Shown: in pieces, positions 1 through 9,035 of the stretch
How positions within the stretch are numbered: the stretch's first letter is position 1
Layout: the number at the start of each line of letters is the position of its first letter
DNA from: Peptoclostridium sp.
GTDB lineage: Bacteria; Bacillota; Clostridia; Peptostreptococcales; Peptostreptococcaceae
Assembly: GCF_009881055.1 (NCBI RefSeq)
Contig: NZ_WXFG01000022.1
Location: 34,396-98,395, forward strand
Direction: 5' to 3'
DNA: 64,000 nucleotides
Made by a program: the position numbers and the translations under genes
Notes under the pieces: model-generated
The model's database searches: none
What the model was told of the DNA's origin: nothing
What the model saw: only the letters and a program-made list of their open reading frames with translations

Positions 1-1
1 A

Positions 2-658
2 ATAGGAAGGCCGAGTACGTATGCTCCTACAATATCTACAATACTGGCAAGAGGATATGTAGAAAAGCAAGGCGGCGCGCTTAAGCCTTCTGAGCTCGGG
101 GTTTTAATAAACGAAATTATGGAGAAAAATTTCGACTATATAGTTGATGTCAAGTTTACTGCAGACATGGAAAGTAAACTCGACCTTATAGAAGAAGGCA
201 AGCTTAAGTGGAAAAGCCTTATTACGGAATTTTACGGGCCGCTCAAGGTTTCGATAGAAAAGGCTGAGCAGACAATAGAGAAGATATCAATGGATGAGGA
301 AACAGATGAAATCTGCGACAAGTGCGGAGCAAACATGCTGATTAAGTACGGCAGATTCGGAAGATTCCTGGCATGCAAAAATTACCCTGAATGCAAGAGC
401 ACAAAGCCACTCCTGAACAAGACTGGCATTGCGTGTCCAAAATGCAATGAAGGCGATCTTGTCGAGAGAAGGAGCAAGAGAGGGAGATTTTTCTACGGCT
501 GTTCCAGATATCCGGAATGCGATTTTGTATCCTGGGACAAACCGACCGGTGAAAAATGTCCGGAATGCGGGGAATTCCTTGTGGAAAAATACACAAAAAA
601 AGAAACAAAAATCAAGTGCTCAAACAAGGAATGCGGTTATGTAAAACTTGACAAGTAA
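2..658 (+). CDS. topA: DNA topoisomerase I, C-terminal part (5' end outside window)
   Basis: This is the C-terminal part of type IA topoisomerase I, which relaxes negative supercoils. The frame is open from base 2, so the start lies before the window. The first residues read IGRPSTYAPTISTIL, the conserved motif near the end of the catalytic core. About 100 residues later come three topoisomerase-type zinc ribbons, each with four cysteines (beginning CDKCG, CPKCN and CPECG), the usual C-terminal DNA-binding tail. The gene ends with TAA at 656-658 and codY follows after about 170 bases, a common order in Clostridia. The catalytic tyrosine is outside the window. Confidence 0.95.
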   Translation: MGRPSTYAPTISTILARGYVEKQGGALKPSELGVLINEIMEKNFDYIVDVKFTADMESKLDLIEEGKLKWKSLITEFYGPLKVSIEKAEQTIEKISMDEETDEICDKCGANMLIKYGRFGRFLACKNYPECKSTKPLLNKTGIACPKCNEGDLVERRSKRGRFFYGCSRYPECDFVSWDKPTGEKCPECGEFLVEKYTKKETKIKCSNKECGYVKLDK

Positions 659-830
659 AGCTGCCTATTGATATAAATGTCGCATTGTGGTAATATTTTA
701 AATGTTTTTCAAATAAAACAGGCGATCAGCCGGCTCTATTTTGAAAAATGTGTGAAGAATAGTTTGAAAAATTGATAAATTATTAGTGGAATTATAGTAA
801 AATATAAATATATATAAGAGGAGGGAGTAT

Positions 831-1613
831 ATGGCTAGCGACATTTTGGTCAAAACTAGAAAGCTAAATGAGATACTTCAAAAATCGGGCACAAATCCCG
901 TTTCGTTTAGGGAGCTATGCAAGATACTGAGCGAGGTTCTGAATTCCAATGTATACCTGCTAAATGAAACAGGGAAAGTTCTGGGAATGGATCTGACTCA
1001 TGTGATGGATAGTTCAGCCGTGTTGGACGAAGAGACCGGCGAGGAAAAGTTCCATGCTGATGATGTGGAAAATCTGATGAAAATCAACCAGACTATATAC
1101 AATGTTACAAAAGAAAAACTTATAGAAATTTTCAGGAACGAGCCGGAAAGCTCATACAACAAACTGGCGACAATAGTCCCGGTCGTGGGAAGCGGCAAAA
1201 GGCTGGGAACCCTTATACTCTCGAGATACGAGCAGGAGTTCAATGACGAGGACCTTGTGCTTGCGGAGTACAGCGCAACTATTGTGGGGCTTGAGATACT
1301 CAGGGCAAAAAGCGAGGAGCTTGAGGATGAGATGCGCAAGAAGGCTGTAGTTCAAATGGCCATAGGGACCCTTTCATATTCCGAGCTTGAAGCGGTGGAG
1401 CACATATTCGACGAACTCGATGGCATGGAGGGACTGCTTGTGGCCAGCAAAATTGCTGACAGAGTGGGAATAACCAGATCGGTAATAGTCAACGCCCTAA
1501 GAAAGTTTGAAAGTGCAGGAGTGATTGAATCAAGATCACTTGGAATGAAAGGCACCCACATAAAAATACTAAATGACAAACTCTTGGACGAGCTTAAGAA
1601 GCTAAAAGGGTAA
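831..1613 (+). CDS. codY: Global transcriptional regulator CodY
   Basis: CodY senses branched-chain amino acids and usually GTP, and represses amino-acid uptake, biosynthesis and stationary-phase genes. The 260-aa length is typical. Residues about 1-155 form the GAF-like ligand domain; the C-terminal winged helix-turn-helix contains [20 protein letters not shown] near residue 205, the family DNA-recognition signature. A strong GAGGAGGG ribosome binding site lies 5-6 bases before the ATG. An intrinsic terminator follows at 1635, so it is probably transcribed alone or with topA. I found no clear CodY box upstream. Confidence 0.97.
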   Translation: MASDILVKTRKLNEILQKSGTNPVSFRELCKILSEVLNSNVYLLNETGKVLGMDLTHVMDSSAVLDEETGEEKFHADDVENLMKINQTIYNVTKEKLIEIFRNEPESSYNKLATIVPVVGSGKRLGTLILSRYEQEFNDEDLVLAEYSATIVGLEILRAKSEELEDEMRKKAVVQMAIGTLSYSELEAVEHIFDELDGMEGLLVASKIADRVGITRSVIVNALRKFESAGVIESRSLGMKGTHIKILNDKLLDELKKLKG

Positions 1614-1634
1614 GATAAGACAGTAGGATTCGTA

Positions 1635-1665
1635 AAAAGTAGGGGCTTCCCTACTTTTGTTTTTT
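1635..1665 (+). terminator. Intrinsic terminator after codY
   Basis: A perfect 10-bp stem (AAAAGTAGGG / CCCTACTTTT) with a 4-base GCTT loop is followed by GTTTTTT. It ends directly before the rarA ribosome binding site at 1669. Confidence 0.9.
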
Positions 1666-1681
1666 GCTAGGAGGGGACAGC

Positions 1682-2971
1682 TTGAAACCACTTGCGGAGA
1701 GAATGAGGCCCAAAAGCCTGGATGATGTTATAGGACAAAGGCATATTCTGGGTGAAGGAAAGATACTTAGAAAGCTTATATTGTCCAAAAATATAATGAA
1801 TATGATATTTTACGGACCCCCCGGAACAGGCAAGACTACTCTTGCAAATGTCATAGCAGGCTATACGCACAAGCGGTTCTACAAGATAAATGCTACCGTA
1901 GCCTCCGTGGGCGACATAAAAGACATAATAAGTGATTCGAAAGGCCTACTAAATACAGCCGGAACACTTCTTTATATTGACGAGATACAGAATTTCAACA
2001 AAAAGCAGCAGCAGGTGCTGCTTGAATTCATTGAAACGGGAGAAATCAGCCTGATAGCCAGCACAACTGAAAATCCGCACCACTGCGTCTACAAGGCGAT
2101 ACTCAGCAGATCAAACGTTTTTGAGTTTAAGCCTCTTGGAAACGAAGATATAGCCATGGGCATGAAAAGGGCCATAAAGCTGCTTGAAGAGAATGATTTC
2201 GAAGGCTACAGCATAGAATACGACAATGACGCATTGTATGCCATAGCCGATTTTAGCGACGGGGATATGCGCAAGGCACTCAATCTTCTTGAAATTGCCG
2301 TATATTCGCTCGAGGCCGGGGTGAACATGAACCTGCAGCTCGACAAGGCGGCTGTCATGGAATGCCTGAGCAAGAAGATGGTGTATTCTGACAGCTCGGG
2401 AGATTACCATTACGATCTGCTGAGCGCATTCCAAAAATCGATACGCGGCAGTGATGTGAATGCAACGCTGCACTACATGGCAAAGCTTATAAAGACAGGG
2501 GACCTGCAGTCGATTACACGAAGACTGCTTGTGATAGCCGCTGAGGACATAGGCCTTGCATATCCGAATGCTATAACAATAGTTAAGTCATGCACGGATT
2601 CTGCAGCCCAGCTTGGATTCCCCGAAGCCAGGATCCCACTTGCCCAGGCCGCCATACTTTTGGCCACACTGCCCAAGTCAAATTCGGCAATTACAGCTAT
2701 CGATGCCGCGCTGCGCGATATTGAAATTAAAAATACAGGCCAGATACCAATGCACATAAGATGCAACCATTACCAGGGAGCGGAAAGTCTGGGGAGGGGA
2801 GTTGGGTACAAATACCCGCATGACTATGAAAACGGCTATGTGCAGCAGCAGTATCTTCCGGAGGAGATCGCAGGTTCGGTTTACTATGTCCCGGGTGAAA
2901 ACAAGTTTGAAAGAAGTCTTAGAGAACAGCAGGAGAGAATCAGGAAGCAGTCAAAATCCGCAAAAGAATAA
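1682..2971 (+). CDS. rarA: Replication-associated recombination protein A (RarA/MgsA AAA+ ATPase)
   Basis: RarA is a clamp-loader-like AAA+ ATPase acting at stalled replication forks. The Walker A motif GPPGTGKTT lies near residue 46 and Walker B LLYIDEIQ near residue 97; the C-terminal half carries the MgsA tetramerisation region and ends with IPMHIRCNHYQGAESLGRG. I chose the TTG at 1682 because AGGAGGGG at 1669-1676 is correctly spaced for it. An in-frame TTG at 1664 would place this site inside the gene. The product is 429 aa, usual for the family. It stands alone between the codY terminator and the pyruvate carboxylase promoter region. Confidence 0.93.
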   Translation: MKPLAERMRPKSLDDVIGQRHILGEGKILRKLILSKNIMNMIFYGPPGTGKTTLANVIAGYTHKRFYKINATVASVGDIKDIISDSKGLLNTAGTLLYIDEIQNFNKKQQQVLLEFIETGEISLIASTTENPHHCVYKAILSRSNVFEFKPLGNEDIAMGMKRAIKLLEENDFEGYSIEYDNDALYAIADFSDGDMRKALNLLEIAVYSLEAGVNMNLQLDKAAVMECLSKKMVYSDSSGDYHYDLLSAFQKSIRGSDVNATLHYMAKLIKTGDLQSITRRLLVIAAEDIGLAYPNAITIVKSCTDSAAQLGFPEARIPLAQAAILLATLPKSNSAITAIDAALRDIEIKNTGQIPMHIRCNHYQGAESLGRGVGYKYPHDYENGYVQQQYLPEEIAGSVYYVPGENKFERSLREQQERIRKQSKSAKE

Positions 2972-3094
2972 TGATTATGTATAAAAACAATTTTTTGAAT
3001 AAATTCATCAAATCTGTTAAAATCATAAAGTTGTATGTCACTGCATGCAATGTGTTTAAAACTATGACAATATGGTAACAATAAGTTATATAAA

Positions 3095-3108
3095 TGGTAA
3101 CGCTTTCA
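3095..3108 (+). promoter_or_regulatory. Candidate cre-like site upstream of pyc
   Basis: TGGTAACGCTTTCA matches the CcpA cre consensus TGWAANCGNTNWCA except at positions 3 and 4. The hexamer GGTAAC also occurs three times here, at 3074, 3096 and 3110. The site lies just upstream of the best candidate pyc promoter. The match is imperfect and no CcpA gene is in view. Confidence 0.35.
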
Positions 3109-3122
3109 CGGTAACTAATCTA

Positions 3123-3151
3123 TTGAAAAATGAGGTCTGTTGTGATATCAT
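3123..3151 (+). promoter_or_regulatory. Candidate promoter of pyruvate carboxylase
   Basis: TTGAAA (3123-3128), a 17-base spacer and TATCAT (3146-3151), with a TG one base before the -10 (extended -10). It lies about 95 bases before the gene. Confidence 0.5.
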
Positions 3152-3243
3152 TCTATTAATTTAAGCAGACTGAAATATAAAAAAAATAAATAAAAAAACA
3201 TACGCTTAAATGCGAACAAATGCATATTTTGAGTTGGGAGTTG

Positions 3244-6200
3244 ATGAGTGTGGTAAGAGAATTCAAAAAGGTGCTCGTGGCAAACCGTGGCGAGATTGCC
3301 ATAAGGGTGTTCAGAGCATGTACAGAGCTAGGCATCAGGACTGTTGGAATCTATTCGAAAGAGGACAAATACAGCCTGCACAGAACAAAAGCAGACGAAT
3401 CTTATCTGATTGGCGAAGGAAAAGGCCCGATAGAGGCATACCTTGACATGGATGAGATAATCCATATTGCAAAGAAAAAAGGAGTAGACGCAATACATCC
3501 AGGCTATGGATTTTTGGCTGAGAACTCTGAATTCGTTAGAAAATGTGAAAAAAATGGTATTGCCTTCATAGGTCCAAGCGCTGAAACAATGGAAAGCATG
3601 GGAGACAAGATAAGCTCTAAAAAAATGGCCATGGAGGTAGGCGTGCCTACAATACCTGGCGTTGACCACGCCCTTGCAAGCAAGGAGGAGGCAAAGCAGG
3701 TTGCCGAAATGATAGGCTATCCTGTGATACTCAAGGCTTCAAACGGCGGAGGCGGCCGTGGCATGAGAATCATAGAGAAGGAAGAGGACCTCGAAATAGG
3801 CTTTGAAAGCGCTGTGAGCGAATCGCAAAAGGCTTTCGGAAGCTCAGCAGTGTTCGTGGAGAAATACCTTAGGAATCCAAAGCACATCGAGGTGCAGGTG
3901 CTAGGAGACAAGCACGGCAATATTGTTCACCTTTTTGAAAGGGACTGCTCAGTGCAAAGAAGGCACCAGAAGATAGTCGAGTATGCACCGGCCTTCTCTC
4001 TGCCTGATGATCTAAGGCTAAGCATATGCAACGACGCAGTAAAGCTTGCAAAGCACGTAAAGTATGCGAATGCAGGTACTCTTGAATTCCTTGTGGACAG
4101 CACAGGAAGCTACTACTTCATAGAGATGAACCCAAGAATACAGGTTGAGCATACTGTGACAGAGATGATAACAGGTATAGACCTTGTACAGAGCCAGCTT
4201 CTGGTAGCGCAGGGCTACGAGCTTGGAGGCTCTGAAATAAACATAAAGTCGCAGGACGACATCAAGATAAACGGCTACTCTATACAGTGCAGGATTACGA
4301 CAGAGGATCCAAAGAACAACTTCATGCCTGATACGGGCAAAATAGACGTGTACAGAACAGGTTCGGGCTTTGGCATAAGGCTTGACGGCGGCAATGGATT
4401 TTCCGGCGCCGACATAACTCCTTTCTATGACAGCCTTCTTGTGAAGACTATTTCGTGGGACAGGACTTTCGAGGGTGCAGTAAGAAAAGCTGTGCGTTCT
4501 ATAAAGGAGCTGCGTGTAAGGGGAGTTAAGACCAACGTGGGCTTCCTTGTAAACGTACTCAGCCATGAGAAGTTCAAGGCGGGTCAGTGCGATACGAACT
4601 TCCTTGACAAGACAAGAGAGCTGTTTGACATAGAAGAGAGTAAGGACAGAGCCACAAAGATATTGAACTTCATAGGCAATGTCGTTGTAAACGAAAGAAA
4701 AGGCGCAAAGCTGGAACTTGAAAACATTTCTGTTCCAGGCACTGAAGACATAGAGATTAAAAAAGGCTCAAAGGACATGCTGGATGAGCTTGGAGCCAAG
4801 GGCTACTCTGAGTGGGTCAAGGCTCAAAAGAGACTTCTCATTACGGACACTACAATGAGGGATGCGCACCAGTCGCTTGTGGCCACAAGATTCAGAACCA
4901 GAGACTTTGTAAAGATATCAGATGCAACAAGCAAATACATGAACGACCTTTTCTCGCTTGAAATGTGGGGCGGAGCTACTTTCGACGTTGCATACAGGTT
5001 CCTCAAGGAGTCTCCATGGGAAAGGCTTGAGATTCTTAGAAATAAGATACCTAACGTAATGTTCCAGATGCTCCTTAGAGCGTCGAATGCGGTAGGCTAC
5101 AGAAACTACCCTGACAACGTTATAAAGCAGTTCATAGAGGAGTCGGCCGCTTCAGGCATAGACGTCTTCAGGATATTCGACAGCCTTAACTGGGTTGAAA
5201 ACATGAAGCTTCCAATCCAGGAAGCCCTTAAGACTGGGAAACTTGTAGAGGGATCTATATGCTATACAGGCAACATACTCGACGAGAGCAGACTCAAGTA
5301 CAACCTCGACTACTATGTGAAAATGGCCAAGGAGCTTGAAGCTCAGGGCGTACACATGATAGCAATAAAGGACATGGCGGGACTTCTCAAGCCTTACGCA
5401 GCATACAAGCTTGTCAAAACGCTCAAGGAAGAGGTTTCGCTGCCTATACACCTGCATACACACGATTCATGCGGCAATGGCGTTTCAACTCTTATGATGG
5501 CAGCCGAGGCGGGTGTAGACGTAGTCGACTGTGCGCTTGAAGCCATGTCGGGACTTACAAGCCAGCCGTCTATGAACAGCCTTATAGAGGCGCTCAAGGA
5601 TACTCCAAGGGATACGGAGCTTAACCTTGACAACATAGTAAAAGTTGACGACTACTACAAGGAGCTCAGAAAGACCTACCTAAGCTTCGAGAGCGACCTT
5701 AAGACTACTTCTGCCGAGATATACAAGTATGAGATACCTGGCGGACAGTACTCCAACCTCAAGCCGCAGGTGGAGAGCCTCGGACTTGGCGAGAGATTCC
5801 ACGAGGTCAAGGAAAAATACAAGATGGCCAACGAGCTGCTTGGCGACATCGTAAAGGTTACTCCGACATCGAAAGTGGTGGGAGACCTGGCGATATTCAT
5901 GGAAAAGAATGATCTGGACAATGAAAACATATACGAGCTTGGAAAGAACCTTTCGTTCCCTGACTCTGTAGTGGACTACTTCAAGGGAATGATAGGACAG
6001 CCTGAGGGCGGTTTCCCTAAAGAGCTTCAGGAGATAGTCCTAAAGGGAGACCAGCCTATATCATGCAGGCCTGGAGAACTTCTGCCTGACGAGGACTTCG
6101 AAGGCATAAAAGCAGAGCTTGAGAAGAAGTTTGGCGTTAAGCAGACTATGAAGGATGTAGTGAGCTACTGTCTGTATCCTAAGGTTTATGAGGATTTCCT

Positions 6201-6684
6201 CGAGCACAACCTCAACCAGTACACAGACGTGTCAAACCTTGAGAGCCACGTATTCTTCTACGGCCTCAGAAAGGACGAGGAGTGCGAAGTCGAGATAGAG
6301 GAAGGAAAGACTCTGTCAATTAGGCTAGTGGATATTGGAGAAACTAAGAAAAACGGCCAAAGGACAGTTACCTTCGAGCTTAACGGCATAAGAAGAGAAG
6401 TAGACATACAGGATAACAATGCCCAGTCTGCTGAAGACCATATCTTAAGGGCCGACATGAACGACCCGTTCCAGGTCGGCGCGAGCATACCTGGCAAGGT
6501 AATAAAAATACTTGTCAAGGAAGGCGACGCAGTAGTTGAGAACCAGCCGCTTATAGTCATAGAAGCCATGAAAATGGAGACTACAATTGTGTCTAAGTGC
6601 AACGGTCTAATAGACAAGGTATATGTAAACCAGAACAACATGGTTTCAGACAAACAGCTTCTTATATCGCTTAAAGAAGAATAG
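3244..6684 (+). CDS. pyc: Pyruvate carboxylase
   Basis: This biotin enzyme converts pyruvate, bicarbonate and ATP to oxaloacetate, filling the C4 pool for aspartate and citrate. Domain order is that of a single-chain pyruvate carboxylase: biotin carboxylase (begins FKKVLVANRGEIAIRVFRAC, to about residue 455), carboxyltransferase (from DTTMRDAHQSL near 535), the central PC domain, and a C-terminal biotin carrier with EAMKMET, the biotinylated lysine being about residue 1110. From ATG 3244 the protein is 1146 aa, the usual length. GGGAG at 3236-3240 is close to that ATG, so GTG 3250 is also possible. An oxaloacetate supply fits the nearby asparagine and aconitase genes. Confidence 0.97.
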   Translation: MSVVREFKKVLVANRGEIAIRVFRACTELGIRTVGIYSKEDKYSLHRTKADESYLIGEGKGPIEAYLDMDEIIHIAKKKGVDAIHPGYGFLAENSEFVRKCEKNGIAFIGPSAETMESMGDKISSKKMAMEVGVPTIPGVDHALASKEEAKQVAEMIGYPVILKASNGGGGRGMRIIEKEEDLEIGFESAVSESQKAFGSSAVFVEKYLRNPKHIEVQVLGDKHGNIVHLFERDCSVQRRHQKIVEYAPAFSLPDDLRLSICNDAVKLAKHVKYANAGTLEFLVDSTGSYYFIEMNPRIQVEHTVTEMITGIDLVQSQLLVAQGYELGGSEINIKSQDDIKINGYSIQCRITTEDPKNNFMPDTGKIDVYRTGSGFGIRLDGGNGFSGADITPFYDSLLVKTISWDRTFEGAVRKAVRSIKELRVRGVKTNVGFLVNVLSHEKFKAGQCDTNFLDKTRELFDIEESKDRATKILNFIGNVVVNERKGAKLELENISVPGTEDIEIKKGSKDMLDELGAKGYSEWVKAQKRLLITDTTMRDAHQSLVATRFRTRDFVKISDATSKYMNDLFSLEMWGGATFDVAYRFLKESPWERLEILRNKIPNVMFQMLLRASNAVGYRNYPDNVIKQFIEESAASGIDVFRIFDSLNWVENMKLPIQEALKTGKLVEGSICYTGNILDESRLKYNLDYYVKMAKELEAQGVHMIAIKDMAGLLKPYAAYKLVKTLKEEVSLPIHLHTHDSCGNGVSTLMMAAEAGVDVVDCALEAMSGLTSQPSMNSLIEALKDTPRDTELNLDNIVKVDDYYKELRKTYLSFESDLKTTSAEIYKYEIPGGQYSNLKPQVESLGLGERFHEVKEKYKMANELLGDIVKVTPTSKVVGDLAIFMEKNDLDNENIYELGKNLSFPDSVVDYFKGMIGQPEGGFPKELQEIVLKGDQPISCRPGELLPDEDFEGIKAELEKKFGVKQTMKDVVSYCLYPKVYEDFLEHNLNQYTDVSNLESHVFFYGLRKDEECEVEIEEGKTLSIRLVDIGETKKNGQRTVTFELNGIRREVDIQDNNAQSAEDHILRADMNDPFQVGASIPGKVIKILVKEGDAVVENQPLIVIEAMKMETTIVSKCNGLIDKVYVNQNNMVSDKQLLISLKEE

Positions 6685-6697
6685 ATCAAACAACAAG

Positions 6698-6728
6698 GAT
6701 AGCCTGAATTTTGGGCTATCTTTTTTTT
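6698..6728 (+). terminator. Intrinsic terminator after pyc
   Basis: A GATAGCC / GGCTATC stem is followed by an uninterrupted run of eight or more T. Confidence 0.9.
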
Positions 6729-6738
6729 CGTGATAATA

Positions 6739-6767
6739 TTGACAACATTGTCCTAGGGATGTATACT
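6739..6767 (+). promoter_or_regulatory. Promoter of the isc operon
   Basis: TTGACA (6739-6744), a 17-base spacer and TATACT (6762-6767): a near-consensus vegetative promoter 73 bases before iscR. Confidence 0.85.
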
Positions 6768-6779
6768 GAAAATGTAGTC

Positions 6780-6804
6780 AATCCCGATAGGTTTACTAGG
6801 GATT
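6780..6804 (+). promoter_or_regulatory. Candidate Rrf2/IscR operator
   Basis: An inverted repeat AATCCC (6780-6785) / GGGATT (6799-6804) lies just after the expected transcription start. The octamer CTAGGGAT occurs both here (6796-6803) and in the promoter spacer (6753-6760), 43 bases apart. The position suggests autoregulation by the Rrf2 protein encoded next; this is inferred from position and symmetry only. Confidence 0.5.
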
Positions 6805-6839
6805 AAAGATATGAAATATCCCACAGACGGGGTGATATA

Positions 6840-7289
6840 ATGATACTTTCGACAAAGGGCAGATACGGACTTAAGGCAATGTTTGTCCTGGCTCTAAACG
6901 AAGGCAAAGGGCCCATACCGCTAAAGCAGGTGGCCAAGGAACAGCACATATCCGAGCAGTATCTGGAGCAGTTAATGAGCACTCTGAAAAAGGCGAAGCT
7001 AGTAAAGAGCGTAAGGGGTGCCCAGGGCGGATATCTTCTCTACAGGGATGCACAGACCATAAGCGTAGGAGACGTCATAAGGGTACTTGAAGGCCCGATG
7101 GTTCCATCAGAATGCGTGGCTGATGAGGATTCGAGCTGCGACAATGCGGACTTCTGCGTCACAAAGGAAGTTTGGGAGAAGATGAAATCAAGCATAAATT
7201 CCGTAATGGACGGAATCACATTAAAGGACATGGTCAACGACCACCACAAAAAAATGGAAGCAGGCAGCAGGCTAAAACTCAAGGAATAG
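6840..7289 (+). CDS. iscR: Rrf2-family iron-sulfur regulator, IscR-like
   Basis: An Rrf2 transcription factor that probably reads Fe-S cluster status and controls its own operon. The 149-aa protein has the family winged helix near the N terminus (STKGRYGLKAMFVLAL; recognition region SEQYLEQLMSTLKKAKLVKS; wing RGAQGGY). Cysteines C92, C100 and C106 (C-x7-C-x5-C) fit the cluster-binding loop of IscR-like members. GGGGTG precedes the ATG. The stop codon overlaps the iscS ribosome binding site, so iscR-iscS-iscU is one operon. A CymR-type role cannot be excluded, but the cysteines and the operon favour IscR. Confidence 0.9.
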   Translation: MILSTKGRYGLKAMFVLALNEGKGPIPLKQVAKEQHISEQYLEQLMSTLKKAKLVKSVRGAQGGYLLYRDAQTISVGDVIRVLEGPMVPSECVADEDSSCDNADFCVTKEVWEKMKSSINSVMDGITLKDMVNDHHKKMEAGSRLKLKE

Positions 7290-7301
7290 GAGATGGATGT
7301 T

Positions 7302-8498
7302 ATGGAAAAGAAACGAATTTACATGGACTATGCAGCTACAACTCCGATAAAAAAGGAAGTAGTAGACGCGATGATGCCGTATCTTACAGAGCATTTTGGT
7401 AATCCATCTAGCGTACATGGATTTGGAAGGGATGTCAAAAAGGCAATAGACGAATCAAGAATGACTATTGCCAAAGCCATAAATGCGGCTCCGGAAGATA
7501 TATTCTTTACAGGGGGCGGCTCAGAATCAGACAACATGGCAATAAAGGGAATAGCTTTCGCATACAAGGACAAAGGCAATCATATCATAACCTCCAAAAT
7601 AGAGCACCATGCAGTGCTCCATACGTGCGAATACCTTGAAAAGCATCATGGCTTCGAGGTTACATACCTTGATGTCGATAAGGACGGAATAATAAGCCTA
7701 GATGAGCTCAGTGCTGCAATAAGCGACAAAACAATACTGATAACAATAATGCAGGCAAACAACGAAATAGGCACGGTTCAGCCTGTTAAAGAGATAGCGG
7801 AGCTTGCCAGGGAAAAGGGAGTATTCTTCCATACTGATGCTGTTCAGGCTCTTGGCAATATAGAAATAGACGTCAAAGACATGGGTGTCGACCTGATGTC
7901 GTTTACAGCCCATAAGATATATGGTCCAAAGGGAATAGGAGCTCTCTATATGAGAAAAGGGATTAAGCTTCATCCGCTGATTCATGGAGGCTCGCAGGAG
8001 AGGAAAAAAAGGGCCGGCACAGAAAATGTGGCAGGAATCGTAGCATTTGCCAAGGCTGTAGAGCTGGCAACAAAGGATATAGAAGGCCATGCCAGCAGAC
8101 AGATGCAGCTTAGAGACCACCTAATAGACAGCGTGCTCAGCAGAATTCCGCACACAAGACTTAACGGTCACAGACAAAAGAGGCTTCCTGGAAACGCCAA
8201 TTTTTGCTTTGAGTTTATTGAAGGAGAATCAATACTTCTTAGCCTTGACCTTTTAGGAGTTGCAGCTTCAAGCGGTTCTGCATGCACATCCGGTTCGCTT
8301 GACCCGTCGCACGTGCTAATGGCGCTAGGACTGCCTCACGAGATAGCACACGGCTCTTTGAGGCTTACTATAGGCGACATGACGACTAAGGAAGATATTG
8401 ATTTTGTGGTGGACAATCTTGAGAGGATTGTTATAAGGCTAAGGGAACTTTCGCCGCTGTATGATAAATTTGTTAGGGAGGAAAGCCAACATGTATAA
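7302..8498 (+). CDS. iscS: Cysteine desulfurase (IscS/NifS type)
   Basis: This PLP enzyme takes sulfur from cysteine as a persulfide and hands it to IscU and probably MnmA. Visible features are IYMDYAATTP at the N terminus, the PLP lysine in SFTAHKIYGPKG, and the catalytic cysteine in SSGSACTSGSLDPSHVL, a group I-type loop. ATG 7302 lies 9 bases after AGGAG (7288-7292); the ATG at 7293 touches that site and is less likely. From 7302 it is 398 aa. The 3' end overlaps iscU by 8 bases, suggesting translational coupling. Confidence 0.95.
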   Translation: MEKKRIYMDYAATTPIKKEVVDAMMPYLTEHFGNPSSVHGFGRDVKKAIDESRMTIAKAINAAPEDIFFTGGGSESDNMAIKGIAFAYKDKGNHIITSKIEHHAVLHTCEYLEKHHGFEVTYLDVDKDGIISLDELSAAISDKTILITIMQANNEIGTVQPVKEIAELAREKGVFFHTDAVQALGNIEIDVKDMGVDLMSFTAHKIYGPKGIGALYMRKGIKLHPLIHGGSQERKKRAGTENVAGIVAFAKAVELATKDIEGHASRQMQLRDHLIDSVLSRIPHTRLNGHRQKRLPGNANFCFEFIEGESILLSLDLLGVAASSGSACTSGSLDPSHVLMALGLPHEIAHGSLRLTIGDMTTKEDIDFVVDNLERIVIRLRELSPLYDKFVREESQHV

Positions 8499-8928
8499 TG
8501 AAAAAGTAATCGAATATTTTGTTCATCCAAGAAATGCAGGAGTTTTAATAGACGCTGACGGAATAGGTGAAGCGGGAAGCCCGGCGTGCGGAGATGAAAT
8601 GAAGGTATATTTAAAAATAGAAAATGATGTAATAGTAGATGTCAAGTTCCAAACATACGGCTGCGCCTCTGCTATTGCAAGTTCAAGCATGGCTACTGAA
8701 ATGATAAAGGGCAAGACTATACAAGAGGCTCTTGCCGTTACAAACAAGGATGTAATAAATGCACTTGGAGGCCTGCCAGCTCCTAAGATTCACTGTTCTG
8801 TACTAGCCGAGCAGACAATAAAAAGAGCTATACTTGATTATGCAAAAAAGCACAACATAACAATTGAAGGTATTGACAGCAAGATACTTGAGGATGACGC
8901 ACACGACCACGGACATGACGAAGAATAG
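8491..8928 (+). CDS. iscU: Iron-sulfur cluster scaffold IscU/NifU-N
   Basis: IscU is the scaffold on which new Fe-S clusters are built. The three ligand cysteines are C33 (PACGDE), C58 (YGCASA) and C102 (IHCSVL), with the conserved D35 beside the first. The product is 145 aa, with a His/Asp-rich end (DDAHDHGHDEE) that may bind metal. GGGAGGA lies before ATG 8491; a longer in-frame reading from 8461 would sit inside iscS without its own site. It overlaps iscS by 8 bases and is followed by a terminator. Confidence 0.95.
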   Translation: MYNEKVIEYFVHPRNAGVLIDADGIGEAGSPACGDEMKVYLKIENDVIVDVKFQTYGCASAIASSSMATEMIKGKTIQEALAVTNKDVINALGGLPAPKIHCSVLAEQTIKRAILDYAKKHNITIEGIDSKILEDDAHDHGHDEE

Positions 8929-8937
8929 ACTAATACC

Positions 8938-8967
8938 AAAAAGACCTGTAAAGCAGGTCTTTTTTCT
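8938..8967 (+). terminator. Intrinsic terminator after iscU
   Basis: AAGACCTG (8941-8948) pairs with CAGGTCTT (8954-8961), then a T run. Nearly the same hairpin follows fur at 16801. Confidence 0.9.
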
Positions 8968-9035
8968 TGATAAAGCCACATTGATGATGTAGTATTAATT
9001 ATTATGTAAATATGAAATTGAAGACAGGTGGGAAT

